A DNA stretch of 13,609 nt. Source: an uncultured Bacteroidota bacterium. GTDB taxonomy: Bacteria > Bacteroidota > Bacteroidia > Chitinophagales > Chitinophagaceae. Shown here piece by piece: positions 8,501-13,609 of the stretch; the stretch's first letter is position 1, and the number at the start of each line of letters is the position of its first letter. The stretch is from assembly GCA_903933995.1 (NCBI GenBank), contig CAIZMD010000507.1, forward strand, positions 1 through 13,609, in the 5' to 3' direction. Position numbers and translations under genes: made by a program. The notes below the pieces were generated by a model. The model had not been told where the DNA came from. It saw only the letters and a list, made by a program, of their open reading frames with translations, and did not search any database.

Positions 8501-8929
8501 TTTTCAGACGAGGTAATCAAGAAAACCTTGGTTAAAGAGTTTACAGAGCCAGCTTCTTTTGTAGCATTTAATCAGGGTAATGGACAGTTTCAGATTCAAA
8601 AGATGCCCACCTACTTGCAGTTATCTTGTATCAATGCCATTAGTTGTCTAGACGTAAATGCAGATGGATTTACGGATCTGGTGATGGGAGGGAATGATTT
8701 TGGATTCCCACCCATGATGGGTAGACTGGATGCCAGTTTTGGTCAGGTATTATTAGGAGATGGAAAGGGCAATTGGCAACCACAAACCGCCAATATCTCT
8801 GGATTAGAATTGCGCGGAGAGATTAGAGATATTCAGAAACTGCATACCAAGAACAAAGACTGTTTGTTGATTTTGCAAAATAATGAAACACCGGTTTTAT
8901 ATTCCATTCAAAAAGCTATCAAACAATAA
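5585..8929 (+). CDS. Large FG-GAP/VCBS-repeat lipoprotein with ASPIC/UnbV domain (CRTAC1-like), first paralog
   Basis: An 1,114-residue predicted lipoprotein: hydrophobic residues 9-20 end in QLS before Cys22. Calcium-binding loops of the form DxNxDGxxD occur at about 72-80, 124-132, 182-190, 262-270, 314-322, 396-404 and 488-496. Seven loops suit one seven-bladed integrin-like propeller. Residues 519-604 match the ASPIC/UnbV domain (FAIGSQIKVFVGD, IPSRGFQSS, IGLG, IQVIWPN). A second series follows at 663-671, 716-724, 775-783, 885-893, 919-927 and 1023-1031; a degenerate copy near 836-844 (NIAGDASKE) would make seven. No catalytic motif is visible. Proteins of this type often accompany SusC/SusD genes in Bacteroidota, but their role is unknown; binding or scaffolding outside the cytoplasm is inference. 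The start is set by the lipoprotein signal and lies just after a terminator hairpin, with no obvious Shine-Dalgarno sequence. Databases may misname such proteins as RNA-binding. Confidence 0.93.
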   Translation: MTSNIRYTPLFTLILLVFQLSCTNTSKNSSTALFQLMDNTGIDFENKIQDSKDFNIFTFRNFYNGGGAAIGDINNDGLADVFFTSNQSANKLYLNKGDFKFDDISEKAGFVAKPQWSTGVVMVDINHDGWLDIFVCNSGHINDGVSKENQLFINNKNLTFTESAKAYGLADNGFSTQVSFFDYDLDGDLDCFLVNNSPIPVNTLNYANKRELPAEQWPIKDFLKGGGDHLLRNDGDKFVDVTHSTGIHGSLISFGLGVTIGDVNGDHYPDVYVSNDFFERDYLYINQKNGTFKDELENWVQHTSLASMGADMGDVNNDGYPDIFTTDMLADDDYRLKTTSSFDNIDVYRLKVQSGFYQQFQQNTLQINNKNGKFLDACYYGGVAASDWSWGGLLFDADNDGLNDLYICNGINNDLTNQDFIDFFANDIVQKMVMTGKKDEVDAVIKKMPKQPLLNKAYKNEGGLKFSDKGVDWGFTQQSFSNGAAYGDLDNDGDLDMVISNVNQKAFVYKNKSREINQNNYIAISLKGTGANSFAIGSQIKVFVGDQIMSREIIPSRGFQSSIDYKTIIGLGKSASIDSIQVIWPNRIVSTQVKPKINQVLTLEQPLNGATIKESPKAIKTQLLTAIPSAFEKHQEDDLIDFYNERNIPRILSKEGPKAAVADVNADGLEDIYIAGSPKHTGQLYLQNANGSFVKKRIPVFDQYADFEDIAVLFFDADKDGDKDLFVGAGGNNIQIGNRIFQHRLYVNDGKGNFSIDVNAFGNNEMNIAVASAYDFDHDGDEDLFVGARSFPGNYGITPQSYLYVNDGKGHFKDMAKDKNPEISGIGMVTGAVWANIAGDASKELVIVGEWMSPKIYSFEKDHFKEIKTNLSNMHGWWQSVAVADLNADGKEDLVLGNLGENFYLHPSKEKPVKIWITDFDQNGITDKILTRSIDGKDLPVFLKRDLEEQIPLLKKQNLRHEVFAKKPVQELFSDEVIKKTLVKEFTEPASFVAFNQGNGQFQIQKMPTYLQLSCINAISCLDVNADGFTDLVMGGNDFGFPPMMGRLDASFGQVLLGDGKGNWQPQTANISGLELRGEIRDIQKLHTKNKDCLLILQNNETPVLYSIQKAIKQ

Positions 8930-8939
8930 CCTGCATCAA

Positions 8940-11900
8940 ATGATTAATAGGGTTTTACATTTTGGACCATACAAAAAGCAGCAGATTTTTACAGTGCTGT
9001 TAATGGTAGTCTTGTTCTATACTACTGGCTGTAAACAATCTTCCAACCTTCCACCGGCTTTTGAAGTATTAGAGCAATCCAAAACAGGTATTGATTTTGT
9101 GAACCAGTTAAAACCTACTGGAGCATTCAACATGTTTAAATACATGTATTTCTACAATGGCGCCGGTGTAGGTGCTGCAGACTTTAATAAAGATGGATTA
9201 ATAGACGTTTTTTTTGCAGCCAATCAAGGAGACAACAAATTATACTTGAACCAAGGCAGTATGCGTTTTAAGGATATTACCAAGGAGTCTGGTATTGTTC
9301 AAGACGGATCATGGTCTACAGGTGTTTCTGTGGTTGATATTAACCATGATGGCTTATTAGATATTTATGTTTGCAGGGTTGGAAAATATGAAACATTAAA
9401 AGGGCATAATCTTTTACTCATTTGCACCAGTATTGATAAAGCTGGTGTTCCGCATTTTGAAGATCAGTCAAAACAGTATGGGCTAGACTTTTCAGGGTTT
9501 AGTACCCAAGCTGCTTTTTTTGACATGGACCAAGACGGAGATTTGGACATGTTTTTGCTGAACCATTCAGTACATCAAAATGGCACATTTGCACCAAGGG
9601 CCAATTATATGGGAACCTTTAGTGATGTTTCTGGAGATAGAATCTATAGAAATGACAATGGCCATTTTTCCGATATCACTAAATCAACAGGTATTAATAG
9701 CACAGCCATTAGTTATGGGTTGGGTGTGGTAGTAGCCGATATTAATTTAGACGGCTATCCGGATTTGTATATAGGAAATGATTTTCACGAAAATGACTAT
9801 CTCTATATTAACCAGAAGAACGGCACATTCAAAGAAGAAATTACCCAGCGTACTATGCATACGAGCCAGTACAGCATGGGTGTAGACGTGGCGGATATCA
9901 ATAATGATGGGTTCCCTGAAATTGTATCCATGGATATGCTTCCTGCTGATCCTTATATTTTAAAACGTTCAGAAGGAGAAGATACTTATGATATTTTCAA
10001 CCTGAAAATTGGGTACGGGTATAACTACCAGTATACTAGGAATAATTTGCAAGTGAATAGAAGGAATGGACATTTTAGTGAAACGGGTTTGTATGCTGGT
10101 ATTGCAGCCACGGATTGGAGTTGGGCTCCGCTCTGGATGGACTTTGACAATGATGGATTAAAAGATCTGTTTATTTCTAACGGTATTCCTAAGAGAATGA
10201 ATGATATTGACTATATCAATTATATTTCTAACGATCAGATTCAAAATAAGATCAAGTGGAATAATCTGGAAAAAGCTGACATGGAATTGATCAATAAATT
10301 TCCGCAGATCAAACTCCCCAATAAATTCTATAGCAATAAAGGGAACTTGGTTTTTGATGATTTGGAAGCCCAAGTAAAAGGAAACCTGCCCACTTATTCC
10401 AATGGTTCTGTGTATGCAGACTTTGACAATGATGGAGACTTAGATATCTTGGTTAATAATATTGATGATCCTGTTTTACTCTATGCCAATACAAGTAATG
10501 ACAAAGTAAAAAAATCATTTGCTTCTATCAATTTAGAAGGCCCTGAGCATAATAAAAACGCCATTGGTGCCAAGTTGGTGCTGTTTTCAAAAGGGGCTAT
10601 TAGAACCTATGAGAAAAGCCCTGTAAGAGGCTTCTTGTCTAGCATGGAAATCCCTATGCATATTGGCTTGGAAAATGTTCTGGTAGACTCTGCCTTCTTG
10701 GTATGGCCGGATAATAGTTGCCAAAACATTCAATTCAATGCCAAGGATGGACAATATCAATACAAGTATCAAAAAGGACTCAAGCCATTTAATTACCAAT
10801 CCATTCTTGGTTTTCAAGTGAATTCCAATAAACCCATGGAAGACATAAGTGCCAGTGTAGGTTTGGCATATAGACACAATGAAAATGTATTTAATGAATT
10901 TAATCGCGAGCCACTGATTCCACATATGTTGTCTACTGAGGGGCCAGCTTTAGCCGTTGGCGATGTAAACAACGATGGTTTAGAAGATATTTATTTGGGG
11001 GCAGCTAAGGGATTTAAACCCGCATTGATGCTGCAACAAGTTGGAGGTAAGTTTAGTAAACAATCTGTGTCCGCATTTGATCAAGATAGCTTGTATGAAG
11101 ACGTTGATGCAGTATGGATAGATGTAAATAATGATGGTAACCAAGACCTAGTAGTAGCTAGTGGAGGTAACGAGTATTATGGTCAAGAGGCATTTCTATT
11201 GCCAAGGGTTTATATAGGAAATGGGAAAGCTGGGTTTACCAAACAAGCCGATGCTTTTAGCAATATTTATATAACTCAAGGAGCAATTGCTTCGCATGAT
11301 TTTAATGGAGATGGTTTTGCTGATTTATTTATTGGGGGAAGGGCTGTTCCATTTGCTTATGGTAGCATACCCAATTCTTATTTGTTATTAGGAGATGGAA
11401 AGGGACATTTTAAAGACGTAACAGAAGCAAAGGCAAAAGGCCTCTCAAAAGTGGGCATGGTTACACAAGCTTTGTGGTTTGATATTGACAATGACAAGGA
11501 CGAAGACTTGCTTATTTGTAGCGAGTGGGGAGCCATTACAGCTTGGATCAACAATCAAGGGCTATTTACCCAACAAATATTATCAGATAAAAAGGGTTGG
11601 TGGAATTGTTTGTTGCCAGTTGATATAGACAATGATGGAGACATGGATTTGATTGCAGGTAACCTAGGTTTGAATAGTAGGTTAAAAGCTAGCCAGGATA
11701 AACCAGTAAGAATGTATTACCAGGACTTTGATGACAATGGTAAGCAAGAACAGGTACTTACTTATTTCTTGGGTGACAAAGAATTACCCTTTGCCAACAA
11801 AGCAGAACTAGAAAAGCAAATGCCCCTAATTAAAAAGAAATTCCTGTACGCAGAAGATTTTGCAAAAGCTACCTTGAAAGATATTTTCAGTGCTGATAAA

Positions 11901-12308
11901 TTGGACAAAGCCATTCAATACAGTGCTGACTGGTTTTCTAATACCCTTTTTCTAAACAATGGAAAATTGAATTATACTGCCATACCCTTACCCAATGAAG
12001 CGCAGTTAAGTTCCATTAAATCTGCCGTTGTAATTGATGCCAATGGAGACAACTTGAATGATATTTTGTTGGTGGGAAATTATTATGACAACAATATTCA
12101 AATGGGTAGATATGATGCTGACTTTGGAACCCTTTTGATCAATAAAGGAAAAGGAATCTTAGAACCATCGCCATTAAATGGATTGGTGGTTAAGGGACAG
12201 GTTAGAAAACTAGCGCATATTAAATTTCAGGAACAAAATGCTTGGGTGCTAGCAAAGAACAATGATAGTGCACAGCTAATTAGGTTTAAAACGCCCATCA
12301 AAAAATAA
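8940..12308 (+). CDS. Large FG-GAP/VCBS-repeat lipoprotein with ASPIC/UnbV domain (CRTAC1-like), second paralog
   Basis: A 1,122-residue paralog of the preceding gene, starting ten bases after its stop. An in-frame ATG at 8883 would add 19 residues and overlap the upstream gene by 47 bases. I prefer 8940 because it leaves a normal lipoprotein signal: basic residues at 12-13, hydrophobic 16-27, TTG then Cys31. Calcium loops are at 81-89, 133-141, 195-203, 267-275, 319-327, 401-409 and 494-502. An ASPIC/UnbV domain spans about 527-609 (AIGAKLVLFS, SPVRGFLSS, HIGL, FLVWPD). A second series is at 675-683, 728-736, 787-795, 848-856, 895-903, 929-937 and 1033-1041. Both paralogs share the segment GWW...GNLG...KPV...DFD.NG and a K-rich piece (QMPLIKKKF here, QIPLLKKQN there). 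Spacing suggests co-transcription with the first paralog. Its stop directly abuts the stop of the convergent gene. Function unknown, probably related to the SusC/SusD locus. Confidence 0.93.
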   Translation: MINRVLHFGPYKKQQIFTVLLMVVLFYTTGCKQSSNLPPAFEVLEQSKTGIDFVNQLKPTGAFNMFKYMYFYNGAGVGAADFNKDGLIDVFFAANQGDNKLYLNQGSMRFKDITKESGIVQDGSWSTGVSVVDINHDGLLDIYVCRVGKYETLKGHNLLLICTSIDKAGVPHFEDQSKQYGLDFSGFSTQAAFFDMDQDGDLDMFLLNHSVHQNGTFAPRANYMGTFSDVSGDRIYRNDNGHFSDITKSTGINSTAISYGLGVVVADINLDGYPDLYIGNDFHENDYLYINQKNGTFKEEITQRTMHTSQYSMGVDVADINNDGFPEIVSMDMLPADPYILKRSEGEDTYDIFNLKIGYGYNYQYTRNNLQVNRRNGHFSETGLYAGIAATDWSWAPLWMDFDNDGLKDLFISNGIPKRMNDIDYINYISNDQIQNKIKWNNLEKADMELINKFPQIKLPNKFYSNKGNLVFDDLEAQVKGNLPTYSNGSVYADFDNDGDLDILVNNIDDPVLLYANTSNDKVKKSFASINLEGPEHNKNAIGAKLVLFSKGAIRTYEKSPVRGFLSSMEIPMHIGLENVLVDSAFLVWPDNSCQNIQFNAKDGQYQYKYQKGLKPFNYQSILGFQVNSNKPMEDISASVGLAYRHNENVFNEFNREPLIPHMLSTEGPALAVGDVNNDGLEDIYLGAAKGFKPALMLQQVGGKFSKQSVSAFDQDSLYEDVDAVWIDVNNDGNQDLVVASGGNEYYGQEAFLLPRVYIGNGKAGFTKQADAFSNIYITQGAIASHDFNGDGFADLFIGGRAVPFAYGSIPNSYLLLGDGKGHFKDVTEAKAKGLSKVGMVTQALWFDIDNDKDEDLLICSEWGAITAWINNQGLFTQQILSDKKGWWNCLLPVDIDNDGDMDLIAGNLGLNSRLKASQDKPVRMYYQDFDDNGKQEQVLTYFLGDKELPFANKAELEKQMPLIKKKFLYAEDFAKATLKDIFSADKLDKAIQYSADWFSNTLFLNNGKLNYTAIPLPNEAQLSSIKSAVVIDANGDNLNDILLVGNYYDNNIQMGRYDADFGTLLINKGKGILEPSPLNGLVVKGQVRKLAHIKFQEQNAWVLAKNNDSAQLIRFKTPIKK

Positions 12309-13609
12309 TTATCGAATTAATTGAATGGTTCCGGTCTTAATCATTTTCTTTCCTGATCTAATAGCCATGATCTCCATTCTATAGGGGTATAAGCCAGCTG
12401 GTTGTGGATTTCTTTTAAAATTCCCATCCCAACCAGGGCTATTTTCTTTTCCGTCAAAAATCAATTGCCCCCATCGGTTAAATACCTGCATGCTGGTTAG
12501 TTGGTATCCGCTACTTGGTGGAATCCTAAACAGGTCATTGATCCTATCTGCGTTTGGTGTAAATGCTGTTGGAATATACAATTCAGGATCGCATAAAGCA
12601 TTTACATTGACTGTAGCAGTTTTACTGCCACAGAGATTGCTCACTTTAACCGTATAAGTTCCAGCCTGTTTTGCAGCGTAGTAAAAATTATTGCTGGGTA
12701 TATTATTCCAGAGGTATTGGTCAAATCCAGGTGCTGTATATAGTACAATACTATCTCTGCCTTCTAAACAAGTATCTGCTCCTAGTTTAATCAGGGAAGG
12801 GTCTTTGAACACAGTTACTTGATAAATTTTAATACTGTCACAACCCAATGCTGTTTTAAAACTAACATAATAGGTTCCTGAAATTCTTACTGGAACTTGA
12901 TCTGGTAATTTGTAATTGTCCGTTTCGCAAATTGAGACTTTAATAATATTTACCGTATCAATCACGTCTTTGCAGCAAGCATTGGTGCAAGTAGTAGTAA
13001 TGGTTAATGGATAGTCTTTACTAGATGCGGTTATTGAGGAGAAACTATTAGTTGGATTCAATTCATTGGTATGGGTCATGGCTGGATCATCAGCCAGCAA
13101 AAAACTACTTGCATCAAAGCTGTTGAGACTGGTTGTGGTAGACATGCATGACAAATTACCAGCGGTATCTGTTTTGTATAAGTTGCTATTTTGTTGACTG
13201 ATTGGGTTGTTTAAGAAGATATAATAACCATCATTCCCAATGGTCATTGAACTAGCTGATTGAGCTCCTGAATTGGTTAAAAATGCTTTTTGTTGTAGAA
13301 CGCTTCCTTGGTCATTGATACTGGCTATAATGGCTTGGCTGCCATCTTGTATTAATAGATGTCTATTACCCAAAAGATCTGTTTTGGCGTCTACCATAAA
13401 ACTACCTTTCTCACTGGTTTGGTAACCAATGATATTTTTGACAACCCCTGTGGAAGAGGTAATCATATTAACAGCCTTGGTTGTAATAGGAGGAATCATC
13501 AAGTAATTAGTATCGGCGAAGCCCAAAAAAGATAGGTCTCCATTGGGTAGTTGTTGTATTTGACGAACCGTTCCTTCATTGAAAAAAACATTGGATGCTT
13601 GACGACGAA
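12309..13609 (-). CDS. Secreted protein with T9SS type B (gliding motility-associated) C-terminal sorting domain, C-terminal part
   Basis: The reverse strand is open from the right edge to a TAA at 12309-12311, so 432 C-terminal residues are visible and the N-terminus lies beyond the window. A TTG at 13526 is not the start, because the frame continues upstream as RRQASNVFFNEGTVRQIQQLPNG. The last ~90 residues (about 12312-12590) are the CHU_C/type B domain: YIPTAFTPNADRINDLFRI, MQVFNRWGQLIFDG, GWDGNF, PAGLYPYRMEI, KTGTIQLIR. This domain directs export through the type IX system and usually attachment to the surface. Before it lies an Ig/PKD-like unit (LGADTCLEGRDSIVLY, QYLWNN, GTYTVKVSNLCG) and another with CDSIKIYQVTVF. 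The upstream part has repeating short strands (NGDLSFLG, GNRHLLIQDG, GNDGYYIFL, DTAGNLSCM), like the beta-propeller repeats common in these adhesin-like proteins. It is convergent with the lipoprotein genes and probably separately transcribed. Confidence 0.93.
   Translation of the reverse strand, partial: RRQASNVFFNEGTVRQIQQLPNGDLSFLGFADTNYLMIPPITTKAVNMITSSTGVVKNIIGYQTSEKGSFMVDAKTDLLGNRHLLIQDGSQAIIASINDQGSVLQQKAFLTNSGAQSASSMTIGNDGYYIFLNNPISQQNSNLYKTDTAGNLSCMSTTTSLNSFDASSFLLADDPAMTHTNELNPTNSFSSITASSKDYPLTITTTCTNACCKDVIDTVNIIKVSICETDNYKLPDQVPVRISGTYYVSFKTALGCDSIKIYQVTVFKDPSLIKLGADTCLEGRDSIVLYTAPGFDQYLWNNIPSNNFYYAAKQAGTYTVKVSNLCGSKTATVNVNALCDPELYIPTAFTPNADRINDLFRIPPSSGYQLTSMQVFNRWGQLIFDGKENSPGWDGNFKRNPQPAGLYPYRMEIMAIRSGKKMIKTGTIQLIR

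Noticed and set aside
8883..8939. ATG at 8883 as the start of the second propeller gene
   Set aside because: It would overlap the upstream gene by 47 bases and put 19 residues of polar sequence before a complete lipoprotein signal; the ATG at 8940 fits the usual gene spacing.
10587..10925. 112-codon minus-strand open frame inside the second propeller gene
   Set aside because: Antisense to the conserved ASPIC/UnbV region; no start context or recognisable domain.
5800..12100. Recurring GATnnnAATnnnGATGG-like DNA words
   Set aside because: These come from the repeated calcium-loop protein motif and are not a DNA repeat array or CRISPR; spacing is irregular and codons vary.
12309..12360. Possible terminator between the convergent genes
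   Set aside because: Only a 5-bp AT-only pairing could be found after the plus-strand stop, and the T-rich run after the minus-strand stop has no stem before it.
13524..13526. TTG at 13526 as the start of the T9SS gene
   Set aside because: The frame is open to the window edge with protein-like sequence, and no signal peptide follows the TTG, so the gene is truncated by the window.

Overview
The window looks like Bacteroidota DNA, most likely from a Chitinophagaceae-like or related environmental lineage. The reasons are a SusC/SusD outer-membrane pair, lipoproteins with Bacteroidota-style signal peptides, a protein with a type IX secretion (T9SS) type B C-terminal sorting domain, AT-rich DNA, and starts without clear Shine-Dalgarno sequences. 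The genus is inference; there is no rRNA or marker gene.

Layout. Positions 1-510 (minus strand) hold the N-terminal 170 residues of a LacI-family repressor that runs off the left edge. A 379-base non-coding gap (511-889) separates it from the divergent susC-like gene and contains a perfect 14-bp LacI-type operator palindrome with a central CG (656-669). Next on the plus strand come a SusC/RagA-type TonB-dependent transporter (890-3850), a SusD/RagB-type surface lipoprotein (3912-5519), and a strong hairpin terminator (5541-5576). Eight bases beyond the hairpin starts the first of two very large tandem paralogous lipoproteins (5585-8929 and 8940-12308). Each is built of FG-GAP/VCBS calcium-loop repeats around a central ASPIC/UnbV domain. 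The last gene, on the minus strand (12309 to beyond 13609), is the C-terminal part of a secreted protein with a T9SS type B (CHU_C) sorting domain. Its stop codon abuts the stop of the second propeller protein with no base between them.

How the parts may work together. SusC and SusD should form a lidded outer-membrane importer for an oligomeric nutrient, probably controlled by the neighbouring LacI-type regulator. The two ~1,100-residue lipoproteins appear to be co-directional accessory parts of the same locus, perhaps ligand-binding or scaffold proteins, set at a lower expression level by the hairpin before them. No hydrolase, transporter of the inner membrane or catabolic enzyme lies in the window, so the substrate cannot be assigned. 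The T9SS protein is probably a separate transcription unit.

The least understood part is the pair of double-propeller lipoproteins. Their calcium-loop arrangement (seven loops, ASPIC/UnbV domain, then about seven more loops) and a shared C-terminal segment are visible directly, but their role next to SusCD is not established.
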